DNA of 64,000 nt, from assembly GCA_050246635.1 (NCBI GenBank), contig JBFWVR010000006.1, positions 186,001 through 250,000 of the forward strand, written 5' to 3'. This document shows, piece after piece, positions 1 through 7,096 of this stretch. The DNA comes from JBFWVR01 sp050246635. Its GTDB lineage: Bacteria > Acidobacteriota > Vicinamibacteria > Vicinamibacterales > UBA2999. How positions within the stretch are numbered: position 1 is the first letter of the stretch; each line of letters begins with the position of its first letter. The position numbers and the translations under genes are program-made. A model generated the notes under the pieces. The model saw only the letters and a program-made list of their open reading frames with translations. It did not search any database and was not told where the DNA came from.

Positions 1-899
1 GAGGTGAGCACGGTGAAGATCGACGGGTCGGCGTGGTCGAACCGCAGCGGGCCCACCGGCGAGTAGCGCCGCAGGTCGTACTTGTACGGCGCGTAGTTGC
101 CGTGCCAGGCGACGACGTCGAGCGGGGAGTGGGCGAGTGCAGCGGACCAGAGCGTCCCGCCCCACTTCACGTAGAGCCGCGAGGGGGTTTCGCGGTCCTC
201 GTAGGCCGCGACGGGCGTGAGGAAGTCACGTGGATTGGCGAGGCAGTTTGCCCCGATCGGGCCACGTTCCGGCAGCGTGAAGGCGCCGCCGTAGTTCTCG
301 CACAGGTACCCGCGCGCCGGGCCACCTGGCAGTTCCACCCGGAGCTTCACGCCGCGAGGCACGACCGCAATCTCGCCGGGTTCGATGTCGATGACGCCGA
401 ACTCGGTGCAGAGGCGGAGGCGTCCCTCCTGCGGGACGAACAGCAACTCGCCGTCGGCGTCGTAGAAGTACTCGTCCACCATCGATCGGGTCACGAGGTA
501 GACGTGTGCGCCCATACCGGCCTGGGTCGCCGCATCACCCGCGGTGGTGATGGTGCGGACCCCTTGCAGGAAGGTGACGGCGTCGGCGGGCATGGCCAGC
601 GGGCTCCAGCGCATCGGGGCCGGCGGCACCTCGGCCTCGCGGCAGGGGGCCGTCCGCCACAGGCCGGCATCCGCGCGTTCGAAGTCGCCGAAGTGCGCCA
701 CCGTCGGACGGATACGGTACAGCCACGACCGTTCGTTGCTGGCGCGTGGCGCCGTGAACGGCGAGCCGCTGAGCTGTTCGGCGTACAGGCCGTACGCACA
801 CCGCTGCGGCGAGTTGCGGCCGACCGGCAGTGCGCCGGGCAGCGCCTCGGTCTCGAAGCCGTTGCCGAAGCCGGACAGGTAGCCCGGGGTGAGCGTCAT
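1..899 (-). CDS. hmgA: Homogentisate 1,2-dioxygenase, 3' end off the window
   Basis: Non-haem iron dioxygenase that opens the homogentisate ring to maleylacetoacetate in tyrosine and phenylalanine catabolism; cytosolic. The minus strand from ATG 899 reads MTLTPGYLSGFGNGFETEAL, the conserved N-terminus of the family, and continues through the cupin-like region (VPRGVKLRVEL, GYLCENYGGAFTLPERGPIG) to the edge. About 299 of the usual roughly 430 residues are present, so the C-terminal part with the iron ligands lies outside. Its ATG overlaps the TGA of the Rieske gene (ATGA), implying translational coupling. HPPD, which makes its substrate, lies just upstream in the same operon. Family assignment is firm. 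Confidence 0.96.
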   Translation of the reverse strand, partial: MTLTPGYLSGFGNGFETEALPGALPVGRNSPQRCAYGLYAEQLSGSPFTAPRASNERSWLYRIRPTVAHFGDFERADAGLWRTAPCREAEVPPAPMRWSPLAMPADAVTFLQGVRTITTAGDAATQAGMGAHVYLVTRSMVDEYFYDADGELLFVPQEGRLRLCTEFGVIDIEPGEIAVVPRGVKLRVELPGGPARGYLCENYGGAFTLPERGPIGANCLANPRDFLTPVAAYEDRETPSRLYVKWGGTLWSAALAHSPLDVVAWHGNYAPYKYDLRRYSPVGPLRFDHADPSIFTVLT

Positions 900-1258
900 C
901 GTGGCGTCTCCTTCATGCCCGACAGGTCGACATAGATCGCGTCGTGCTCGACGCGCGCCGGCACACACGTCAGCGGCACCGCGGTCACGCTGCCGTCCGC
1001 GGCGCCCGTCCGGATGTCGAAGAGCGCATGGTGCACCGGGCACTCGATGTAGCCCTCGACCACGCAGCCGGACGACAACGCGGCGCCCTGGTGCGGGCAG
1101 CGGTCGTCCGTGACGAACACCTCGCCGCCGAGCCGGTAGAGGGCCAGGGGCCGGCCGCCGGCCTCGACGCCGATGACGTCCCGGCCCTCGAGGTCGGCCA
1201 GGCGCGCGACGAGCGTCCAGGCCGGGCGCCCGTCCGCGCCGCCGGCCGGGTCAGGCAT
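896..1258 (-). CDS. Rieske [2Fe-2S] ferredoxin-like protein
   Basis: Small soluble Rieske protein of 120 residues, similar to NirD and dioxygenase-type ferredoxins. The cluster ligands are visible as Cys54-x-His56 (CPHQGAA) and Cys73-x2-His76 (CPVHHALF). There is no signal peptide or membrane helix, so it is cytosolic. ATG 1258 lies inside the end of the HPPD gene (8-base overlap) and its stop overlaps the hmgA start, so it is embedded in the tyrosine operon. Neither HPPD nor HmgA needs an external electron donor by known chemistry, so its job here is unexplained. It could serve a ring hydroxylase encoded elsewhere or protect ferrous iron centres; both ideas are inference. Confidence 0.9.
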   Translation of the reverse strand: MPDPAGGADGRPAWTLVARLADLEGRDVIGVEAGGRPLALYRLGGEVFVTDDRCPHQGAALSSGCVVEGYIECPVHHALFDIRTGAADGSVTAVPLTCVPARVEHDAIYVDLSGMKETPR

Positions 1259-2360
1259 CCGAGCCGACCTGGAGCACGCCGCGCTGGATCTGGTCCTCCT
1301 CGATCGACTCGAAGAGCGCCTTGAAGTTGCCCTCGCCGAATCCCTCGTCGCCCTTCCGCTGGATGAACTCGAAGAAGATCGGGCCGATGACGGTCTGGCT
1401 GAACCGCTGCAGCAGCACCTTGGTGTAGCCGCCCTCGACGACCCCTTCGCCGTCGATGAGGATGCCCGTCCGCTGGAGCCGCTCGAGGTCCTCGCCGTGT
1501 CCCGGCAGCCGGCTGTCCACGCGGGAATAGTAGATCGCGTTGGGCGCGGGCATGAACGCCACGTCCTGGCGGTCGAGCGACTCGATGGCCTCGTAGAGGT
1601 CGTAGGCGCCGAGCGCGATGTGCTGGATGCCCTCGCCGCGGTACTGCTGGAGGTACTCCTCGATCTGGCCCTGCTCGCCCGCATCTTCGTTGATCGGGAT
1701 CCGGATCTTGCCGTCCGGGCTGGTCATCGCGCGCGAGTGCAGGCCGGTGAGCTTGCCGTTGATGTCGAAGTAGCGGATCTGCCGGAAGTTGAACAGCCGC
1801 TCGTAGAAGCCTGCCCACTCCGCGAGCCGGCCCCGGTAGACGTTGTGCGTGAGGTGGTCGATGTACCAGAGCCCGTGGCCCATCGGCGCGGGATCGGCCT
1901 CACCCAGCCACTCGAAGTCCTGGTCGTAAATCGAGCCCTTCTCGCCGTAGCGGTCCACGAGATAGATGTGCAGCCCGCCGATGCCTTCGATGGCCGGCAG
2001 CCCGAGCTCGTGCGTCGTGTCGACCGGCTTGGCGCCCAGGCTCAGCGCACGCTCGTAGGCATACTTCGCATCGACGACCCGGAAGGCCATCGCCGGCGCG
2101 CAGGGACCGTGCGCCTGCGCGAAGCGCGCGGCGTGCGACCCGGGCTCGGCGTTCAGCAGCAGGTTGATGCCGCCCTGGCGGTAGAGCGTGACCTGGCGGG
2201 TGCGGTGCTTCGCCACGGCCGAGAAGCCCATGCGCGTGAACAGCGCGTGCAGGGCGGCCGGATCGGGGTGCGCGAACTCGACGAACTCGAACCCGTCGGT
2301 GCCCATGGGGTTGGCGTCGTTGATGGTCGGCGGCGCGGCGTCGTGTGGAAAAGGACCCAT
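1251..2360 (-). CDS. hppD: 4-hydroxyphenylpyruvate dioxygenase
   Basis: Converts 4-hydroxyphenylpyruvate to homogentisate with O2 and Fe(II); second step of tyrosine breakdown. The protein has 369 residues, typical for bacterial HPPD, with two vicinal-oxygen-chelate halves. The probable iron ligands are His169 (IDHLTHNVY), His247 (GIQHIAL) and Glu331 (FFEFIQRKG). The C-terminal motif GFGEGNFKALFESIE is the family signature that closes the active site. ATG 2360 is preceded by the weak purine-rich sequence CACCGGAGCACATC. The gene is followed without a gap by the Rieske and hmgA genes and preceded by an uncharacterised gene on the same strand. Confidence 0.97.
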   Translation of the reverse strand: MGPFPHDAAPPTINDANPMGTDGFEFVEFAHPDPAALHALFTRMGFSAVAKHRTRQVTLYRQGGINLLLNAEPGSHAARFAQAHGPCAPAMAFRVVDAKYAYERALSLGAKPVDTTHELGLPAIEGIGGLHIYLVDRYGEKGSIYDQDFEWLGEADPAPMGHGLWYIDHLTHNVYRGRLAEWAGFYERLFNFRQIRYFDINGKLTGLHSRAMTSPDGKIRIPINEDAGEQGQIEEYLQQYRGEGIQHIALGAYDLYEAIESLDRQDVAFMPAPNAIYYSRVDSRLPGHGEDLERLQRTGILIDGEGVVEGGYTKVLLQRFSQTVIGPIFFEFIQRKGDEGFGEGNFKALFESIEEDQIQRGVLQVGSDA

Positions 2361-2404
2361 GATGTGCTCCGGTGAATGAAGGGACGAGATGAAGCGGTGA
2401 CGGC

Positions 2405-3295
2405 CTACCGCGTCGCGGTGGCCGGCGCGCCCGCGAGCGCGCGATATTCCTCGCTCGGCTCCCGGAACGAGCAGGAGCCGAAACTGAGCAGGTGACGGGT
2501 CCGGGCCCGGGCGATGGCCGTCGCGTCGAGGGCCACGGCCCCCCAACGCATCCCGCCCGCCTCGATCACGAGCGCCGCGGCGTCCTGGCGCAGGAGCAGG
2601 TCCCGTGCCGTCGCCACGCCATGGCCGGCGGCAAGCGCCGTGGTCGCGAGCAGGACGTTCAGGTAGCCGTACATCGCGGCGTCGGCCGAGCCCGGTTCGT
2701 AGGTGAGGCGATAGTCCCCGCGCACCGCATGGTGCAGTCCGGCCGTGGCCTTGAACGGCACGCCGAGGCGGACCGCCGCCTCGAGGAACGCCGCCAGGTC
2801 GTCGGCCGCCGGAAAGGCGCCTGCCGCCAGTCCACCCGTGCGGACCTTGCCGCGCAGGCCATGCGCGGCAACCTGCTCGAGCCAGGCGGGGGCGGCGGGC
2901 CCGGCCGGCACCTCGACGTAGACCTCGAGACCCGCGAAGGTCCGCGCGAGCCAGTCCAGCCCGTCCGGGGAGGCGGGCTTGCACTCGACGGAGTCCACGA
3001 TCGCGCCGCCGGCGGCGTTCAGCGCGGCCACGGCCGCGGCGTCCGGCTCCGATCCGTCGCCGACGATGGCGCTGAGGTGCCAGGGCGCGGTGTGGGCGGC
3101 GTCCGGCGCGGTCGCGGTGAACTCGGCGAGCCGGGCGGCCGGCAGGACGAACCGTCCCAGCATCCAGGCCTCGGCGCCCGACCGCGCGGCGGCGTATTCG
3201 GCGACCGCATCGGCCATCGTCAACCCGGCGGGCGGGAACAGGCCCGCGAAGTCGACGATACCGGCCAGCAGACGCGGGTCGTGGGACGTGGTCAT
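2405..3295 (-). CDS. Conserved hypothetical protein, first gene of the tyrosine operon
   Basis: I do not recognise a named family. The 296-residue protein is soluble-looking, with no signal peptide or membrane helix. It contains alternating beta-strand and helix stretches (IVDSVECKP, VYVEVPAG, LRGKVRTGGL, PFKATAGLHHAVRG) that resemble a TIM-barrel layout; the fold is inference. The start ATG 3295 (MTTSHDPRLLAGIVDFAGLF) fits best, because longer readings run into the promoter region shared with the lysR gene. The gene lies 44 bases upstream of hppD on the same strand and divergent from lysR, so it probably belongs to aromatic amino-acid catabolism. A role such as a hydrolase or isomerase would be a guess. 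Confidence 0.8.
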   Translation of the reverse strand: MTTSHDPRLLAGIVDFAGLFPPAGLTMADAVAEYAAARSGAEAWMLGRFVLPAARLAEFTATAPDAAHTAPWHLSAIVGDGSEPDAAAVAALNAAGGAIVDSVECKPASPDGLDWLARTFAGLEVYVEVPAGPAAPAWLEQVAAHGLRGKVRTGGLAAGAFPAADDLAAFLEAAVRLGVPFKATAGLHHAVRGDYRLTYEPGSADAAMYGYLNVLLATTALAAGHGVATARDLLLRQDAAALVIEAGGMRWGAVALDATAIARARTRHLLSFGSCSFREPSEEYRALAGAPATATR

Positions 3296-3320
3296 GACCT
3301 TAGTACGGTACGCGCCCTTG

Positions 3321-3362
3321 ATTGATATGTCCAATATCTTGACGGCCTCATATTGATAGACT
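3321..3362. promoter_or_regulatory. Divergent promoter region with LysR-type operator
   Basis: The 73-base gap between the operon and lysR holds a perfect interrupted dyad GATAT-GTCCA-ATATC (3324-3338), which fits the T-N11-A architecture of LysR-type sites. The hexamer ATTGAT occurs at 3321-3326 and again at 3352-3357, 31 bases apart (three helical turns). A -10 like TAGACT (3357-3362) ends six bases before the lysR ATG. Autoregulation plus control of the tyrosine operon is the usual LysR arrangement and is inferred here. Confidence 0.55.
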
Positions 3363-3368
3363 GTACCT

Positions 3369-4256
3369 ATGAATAACGAGGAGCGCCTCGAGCTGCGCCA
3401 CCTGCGGTACTTCCGGGTCGTCGCCGAGGAGCTGCACTTCGGCAGGGCCGCCACGCGGTTGGCGGTCTCGCAGCCCTCGCTCAGCGTCCAGATCCGGCAC
3501 CTCGAGGACATCGTCGGGGCCACGCTGCTCGAGCGGCATACCCGGCACGTCGAGCTGACTGACGCAGGCCACGCGCTGATGGACGCGTCCACCCGGGTGC
3601 TCCGGGATGTGGCGGAGGCGGTCGAGCAGACGCGCCGGGCCGCGGCGGGGGAGGTGGGGGTGCTGCGGATTGGCTTCGGGCCGACGCTGATGCTCTCGAA
3701 CCTGGCCCAGGTGATCAGGAGCTACCGGCATCGGCACCCGCGCGTGCGGCTGGAGTTACGTGAGCTGGCGGCCGCCGAGCAGCAGGACGCCCTCGTGCGT
3801 GGGGACCTCGACATCGGGTTCGTGCGCGGGCCCGAGGCGCACCCGGGCCTGCACGTGGAGCTCTTCGCGAGGGAGCCGCTGGTGATCGCCGTCAGTCGGG
3901 ACCATCCGAAGGCGCGGGCGCGGCGCCTGCCGCTCTCGGCGCTCGCGGAGGAGCCGTGGGTGCTGTTCCCGCGAGTCATCGCGCCGGAGTTCCACGATCA
4001 GGTGCTGCGGCTGTGCCGCGACGCGGGGTTCACGCCGCGTGTCGTGCAGGAGAGCCGGGAGGTCCACACGACGGTCGGGCTCGTCGGCGCGGGGATCGGC
4101 GTGACCATCGTTCCCGACACCGTGCGTCGCATGGCTGGCGCCGACGTGGTCTACCATCCCGTGCCCAGGGCGTGGGTGCGGCTGTCCATCGTGCGGCCGA
4201 GTGGCACGCCTCGGGCCGTGGTGCAGACCTTCCTGGACGTCGTGGCCCGCCGCTAG
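3369..4256 (+). CDS. LysR-family transcriptional regulator
   Basis: The 295-residue protein has an N-terminal winged helix-turn-helix (residues about 8-66: LRHLRYFRVVAEELHFGRAA, SQPSLSVQIRHLED) and a C-terminal periplasmic-binding-protein-like effector domain from about residue 95 (GVLRIGFGPT, DLDIGFVRGP). It is divergent from the tyrosine operon and separated from it by a short dyad-containing gap, so it is the likely regulator of that operon. The effector could be an aromatic pathway intermediate; this is inference. ATG 3369 has no Shine-Dalgarno sequence but sits six bases after a TAGACT box, consistent with a leaderless message. Confidence 0.95.
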   Translation: MNNEERLELRHLRYFRVVAEELHFGRAATRLAVSQPSLSVQIRHLEDIVGATLLERHTRHVELTDAGHALMDASTRVLRDVAEAVEQTRRAAAGEVGVLRIGFGPTLMLSNLAQVIRSYRHRHPRVRLELRELAAAEQQDALVRGDLDIGFVRGPEAHPGLHVELFAREPLVIAVSRDHPKARARRLPLSALAEEPWVLFPRVIAPEFHDQVLRLCRDAGFTPRVVQESREVHTTVGLVGAGIGVTIVPDTVRRMAGADVVYHPVPRAWVRLSIVRPSGTPRAVVQTFLDVVARR

Positions 4257-4319
4257 GCGCGGCGCACCGGCCCGCGGCAGGCATCCGGATCCGATCCGCC
4301 GAACGATTCGGCAGGCTGG

Positions 4320-4838
4320 TCATCGCCGGCGCAGGTTGAACCCCGTCAACACGCTGAGGCGGAAGCCGTTGCTCGACGGCACGACGGCCATGTTCACAGG
4401 GATGTTCACGAACCCCCGGCGAAACGTGACGCCGGCGGCGAGGGCGACGGAGACGCCGGTGGGCGAGAGGTTGGGGCCGAACCCGAACTCCATGCCGTGG
4501 TCGTTGCGCATGCCGGCCATCCACGTGATGCTCGGAATGGCCGTGTTGTGTTCGAGCCCGCCGATGAGCGCGACGACTTCGCTGAGCACGGCGATGCCGC
4601 TGTCGCTGCGGTAGAACGCCTTCTCGGTCTGCCAGCCGATCTGCGTGATGGCCATCCCGGGATCGAGATCGTGGCGAAGCAGCGTGTCCCGGGCGTCGGG
4701 ATCGAGCAGGGTGATGCCCACACGCGGGCCGGAGAGATCGACCCGCTCAGGACGGGCCGGTGGCTGGACGACGGACTGGGCGGCGACGGGGGGCACCGTG
4801 AGGGCCACGAGCACGAGCGCCATGAGCGTGTGACGCAT
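4320..4838 (-). CDS. Exported protein of unknown function, outer-membrane-like
   Basis: About 172 residues starting MRHTLMALVLVALTVPPVAA, a clear Sec signal peptide with cleavage near AAQS. The mature part has alternating hydrophobic/polar strands and ends GFRLSVLTGFNLRRR, reminiscent of a small beta-barrel or eight-stranded outer-membrane protein; this fold is inference. An in-frame ATG at 4850 exists, but ATG 4838 is preferred because GGAGG lies five bases upstream of it. The gene is convergent with lysR and 75 bases downstream of the wHTH-TPR regulator on the same strand. No family name recognised. Confidence 0.82.
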   Translation of the reverse strand: MRHTLMALVLVALTVPPVAAQSVVQPPARPERVDLSGPRVGITLLDPDARDTLLRHDLDPGMAITQIGWQTEKAFYRSDSGIAVLSEVVALIGGLEHNTAIPSITWMAGMRNDHGMEFGFGPNLSPTGVSVALAAGVTFRRGFVNIPVNMAVVPSSNGFRLSVLTGFNLRRR

Positions 4839-4913
4839 ACGCACCTCCATGGACCGATGGTGCGCGCGCGGAGGTGGGGAAGTCCTGACGGGTGACCTGA
4901 AAAGTCCTGAATC

Positions 4914-6245
4914 TCAGGAGGCCCGCATCCGGAGCAGGGCCAGCACGTCGGCCCAGACATCCGGGTTCTCCGTCACGTCGAACGCGGGATCGACGGGCAG
5001 CATCCAGTCGTCTGGGCCGGGGGCCGCATTCGCGAGCGCGTGGAGGACCTGTTCAGGGGCGCGCGCCGCCGTCCCGTCCAGCGCGAGGCGAGCCGGTGGA
5101 AAACCGGGGACGAGGGCGAGTGCGTGCGTGAAGGCGTCGCGGGCACCGGCGCCGTCTCCGGCCCGGCGCCGGACGTGGCCGAGGGCGCACCAGGTGTTCG
5201 CGCAGGCCTCGCGTGCGTACAGGTGTCCGGAATCCGCGAAGGCGAGTTCCCGCTCGAGCTCGGCGATTCCCCCCGGCGTGTCGTGTCTCGCGAGCCGCAC
5301 GAGCCCGAGGAGCAGGTGGAGGCCGACGGCCCCGAAGGTCGAGGAGGCGCGGTCCTGGGCGGCGGCGCCGGCCACCAGCTCGCGCTCCGCCTCCTCCAGC
5401 GACTGGCGCGCGACGAGCACGGTGGCGGCGAGCCAGTGGGCCAGGGCCAGGCCCGGCAGCAGCGTGAGCGCGCGGCGCGCGGCACGCAGGCGCTCCTCAC
5501 CCCAGGCCACGTATGCCAGCCGGACGTGGTGCCGCCAGTTGTCCGGCTCCAGGGCAATGGCCCGGCGGCCCGCGGCCACGGCGTCGATCGAGGCACCCGC
5601 GCGGTGCAGCACGAAGGCCAGCGTCGCCCAGGCCTCGCCCGCGCCGGGGTCGAGTGCGCACGCCTGGCGGGCGTGATCGATGGCGGCGGCAAGCGCGGGG
5701 GTGTCAGGCTCGCATCCGGCGCGGGAGGCCTCGAACCTGAACGCCAGCGCGTTGGCGAGACCGAGGTGCCCGGGTGCGTACTCCGGCGTTTCCCGGACGA
5801 GGTGTTCGAACACGACTCGGGCGCGGCCGACGGCCTCCCGGTCGAGCGACTCGAGCGCGGTGCGTCCCTCGAGCAACGCACGATGTGGTCGAAGCAGGGC
5901 TTCGAGCGCGTCGGCGTCGGCCCGTGCCGTTGTCCGGGTGACCGGCAGGCCGAACCGGTAGCCGCGCCGGGCGAGGGTCTCGATGGCGCCGGGGCCGAGC
6001 AGCCGCCGCAGGGCCGAGACGGCCTGTTCAAGGCTGTTGTCGCCGACCGTGACGTCGGGCCACGCCCGGGTCATGAGCGTGTCCTTCGACAGCACGACCC
6101 CCGGCTGGTCGACGAAGGCCAGCAGGATCTCCAGTTGCCGATCCGGCAGCGACAGAGGCTCGCCGTCACGCAGCAGGCGCCGGCTGCCGGCGTCCAGCCG
6201 GAACGGGCCGAAGTCGTAGGACGGGCGGGAGGGGGCCACGCGCAC
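4914..6245 (-). CDS. Winged-helix DNA-binding protein with C-terminal TPR repeats
   Basis: The first 100 or so residues form an OmpR/ToxR-type winged helix (YDFGPFRLDAGSRRLLRDGE, LEILLAFVDQPGVVLSKDTL, SLEQAVSALRRLLG, TLARRGYRFGLPV). The rest (about 120-430) is alpha-helical with TPR-like repeats (GHLGLANALAFRF, GEAWATLAFVLHRAG, TWCALGHVRRRAGD). There is no receiver domain and no membrane helix. This wHTH-TPR architecture is common in Acidobacteria as a one-component regulator; targets unknown. The longest reading starts at GTG 6245. A -10 like TAGAAT at 6252-6247 instead favours GTG 6239, seven bases downstream, as a leaderless start. Confidence 0.9.
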   Translation of the reverse strand: MRVAPSRPSYDFGPFRLDAGSRRLLRDGEPLSLPDRQLEILLAFVDQPGVVLSKDTLMTRAWPDVTVGDNSLEQAVSALRRLLGPGAIETLARRGYRFGLPVTRTTARADADALEALLRPHRALLEGRTALESLDREAVGRARVVFEHLVRETPEYAPGHLGLANALAFRFEASRAGCEPDTPALAAAIDHARQACALDPGAGEAWATLAFVLHRAGASIDAVAAGRRAIALEPDNWRHHVRLAYVAWGEERLRAARRALTLLPGLALAHWLAATVLVARQSLEEAERELVAGAAAQDRASSTFGAVGLHLLLGLVRLARHDTPGGIAELERELAFADSGHLYAREACANTWCALGHVRRRAGDGAGARDAFTHALALVPGFPPARLALDGTAARAPEQVLHALANAAPGPDDWMLPVDPAFDVTENPDVWADVLALLRMRAS

Positions 6246-6302
6246 GATTCTAGTTCCCCGCCTGGGCGGCCGGGCCGTCAGTCGGAGGGAAGCCTAGCGA
6301 GG

Positions 6303-6358
6303 GAAATGGGGACAGTCCCCTTTTTCCGGGAAGATGTGAAAAAGGCGACAGTCCCCAA
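6303..6358. repeat. Inverted pair of GGGGACAGTCCCC palindromic elements
   Basis: A 13-bp palindrome GGGGACAGTCCCC (6308-6320) within AAATGGGGACAGTCCCCTTT is followed by a near copy, GGCGACAGTCCCC, in opposite sense about 20 bases on. The two arms can form one larger imperfect hairpin. The same core recurs at 6892-6916 and twice at 62445-62504. It looks like a REP-type element of the kind associated with RAYT transposases; no such transposase lies in the window. Confidence 0.8.
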
Positions 6359-6364
6359 TTCCCC

Positions 6365-6520
6365 GCACCATCGTGCGGCACCTTCGTGCGGCACCATCGT
6401 GCGGCACCTCCGTGTGGCACCGCCGTGCGGCACCTCCGTGTGGCACCGCCGTGCGGCACCTTCGTGCGGCACCATCGTGCGGCACCTCCGTGCGGCACCT
6501 CCGTGCGGCACCCCCGTGCT
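6365..6520. repeat. 13-bp tandem array 1 (12 units), upstream of the yffB-like gene
   Basis: Twelve contiguous 13-bp units follow the formula GCACC-NN-CGTGC-N. The NN dinucleotides run AT, TT, AT, TC, GC, TC, GC, TT, AT, TC, TC, CC; the spacer base is G in every full unit, and units 4 and 6 read GTGTG. Arms GCAC/GTGC are complementary within a unit, and GTGC-G-GCAC is palindromic across units. Units 4-5 and 6-7 are a 26-bp duplication. The array ends one base before the -10 box of the downstream gene, so the -35 region falls inside it. Confidence 0.95.
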
Positions 6521-6521
6521 T

Positions 6522-6527
6522 TACACT
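6522..6527 (+). promoter_or_regulatory. -10 box TACACT of the yffB-like gene
   Basis: TACACT is followed by six bases (CTTCCG) and then ATG 6534, so transcription would start at or next to the start codon. The -35 position (about 6499-6504) lies inside tandem array 1 and has no consensus hexamer. Confidence 0.5.
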
Positions 6528-6533
6528 CTTCCG

Positions 6534-6881
6534 ATGCGTACGATGTTCGGCATCAAGAACTGCGACACGATCAAGAAGGCGCGCGCGTGGATGGATGCGC
6601 ACGGCGTGGAGTACGCGTTCCATGACTACAAGGCGGCCGGGATCGATCGGGCGCGGCTCGAGCGGTGGGCGGGCCAGGTCGGGTGGGAGCGGCTGGTGAA
6701 CCGGGCCGGCACGACGTTCCGCAAGCTGCCCGACGCCGAGAAGGCGGATCTCGACGCGGAGAAGGCCATGCGCCTGCTGATCGAGCACCCCTCCGCCATC
6801 AAGCGACCAATCGTCGAGGACGGGGACACGTTAATCGTGGGGTTCTCGGCGGAGGAGTACGCCGCGGCGTTCGGCGTGTAG
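6534..6881 (+). CDS. yffB: YffB/Spx-type ArsC-family reductase-like protein
   Basis: The 115-residue protein belongs to the ArsC/Spx thioredoxin-fold family. MFGIKNCDTIKKARAWMD closely matches E. coli YffB, and GTTFRKL and IKRPIVEDGDTLIVGFS are the other family blocks. Only one cysteine is present in the active-site loop (NCDT), as in YffB, so this is neither a CxxC Spx nor a classical arsenate reductase. A glutathione-linked redox role is proposed for the family. ATG 6534 is chosen; ATG 6543 is also possible. The gene is isolated between two 13-bp tandem arrays, with no operon partner. Confidence 0.9.
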   Translation: MRTMFGIKNCDTIKKARAWMDAHGVEYAFHDYKAAGIDRARLERWAGQVGWERLVNRAGTTFRKLPDAEKADLDAEKAMRLLIEHPSAIKRPIVEDGDTLIVGFSAEEYAAAFGV

Positions 6882-6891
6882 CGGCAGCCGT

Positions 6892-6916
6892 GGAAATGGG
6901 GACAGTCCCCATTTCC
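6892..6916. repeat. 25-bp perfect palindrome with GGGGACAGTCCCC core
   Basis: GGAAATGGGGAC-A-GTCCCCATTTCC is perfectly self-complementary around one central base. It sits ten bases after the yffB-like stop codon and directly before array 2. It could act as a terminator for the gene and is also a member of the dispersed palindrome family. Confidence 0.85.
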
Positions 6917-6917
6917 C

Positions 6918-7090
6918 GCCCCTTCGTGCAGCACCATCGTGCAGCACCCTCGTGCGGCACCGTCGTGCGGCACCGTCGTGCGGCACCATCGTGCAGCACC
7001 CTCGTGCGGCACCATCGTGCAGCACCCTCGTGCGGCACCATCGTGCAGCACCATCGTGCGGCACCCTTGTGCAGCACCGTCGTGCGGCAC
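6918..7090. repeat. 13-bp tandem array 2 (about 12 full units plus edge units)
   Basis: The same unit as array 1, GCACC-NN-CGTGC-N, from a degenerate first copy at 6918 to a last copy whose end is the TAG stop of the HDOD gene (7097-7099). Here the seventh base is always T (AT, CT, GT) and the spacer alternates A and G. The pair AT-A/CT-G is repeated several times. The array fills the gap between two convergent genes, and the palindromic arms are unchanged in nearly all copies (one unit reads CTTGTGC). Confidence 0.95.
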
Positions 7091-7096
7091 GCTCGT

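Noticed and set aside
33..935. Plus-strand 300-codon ORF
   Set aside because: Antisense of hmgA; the minus-strand translation matches a known family.
4839..4850. Start at ATG 4850 of the exported protein
   Set aside because: The GGAGG that would serve ATG 4838 lies within these codons.
6373..6699. Protein-coding gene across array 1 (and similar ORFs over array 2)
   Set aside because: All six frames are open because of the repeat; none has a start signal or known homology.
6365..7090. CRISPR array
   Set aside because: Units are 13 bp, directly contiguous, with no unique spacers and no cas genes.
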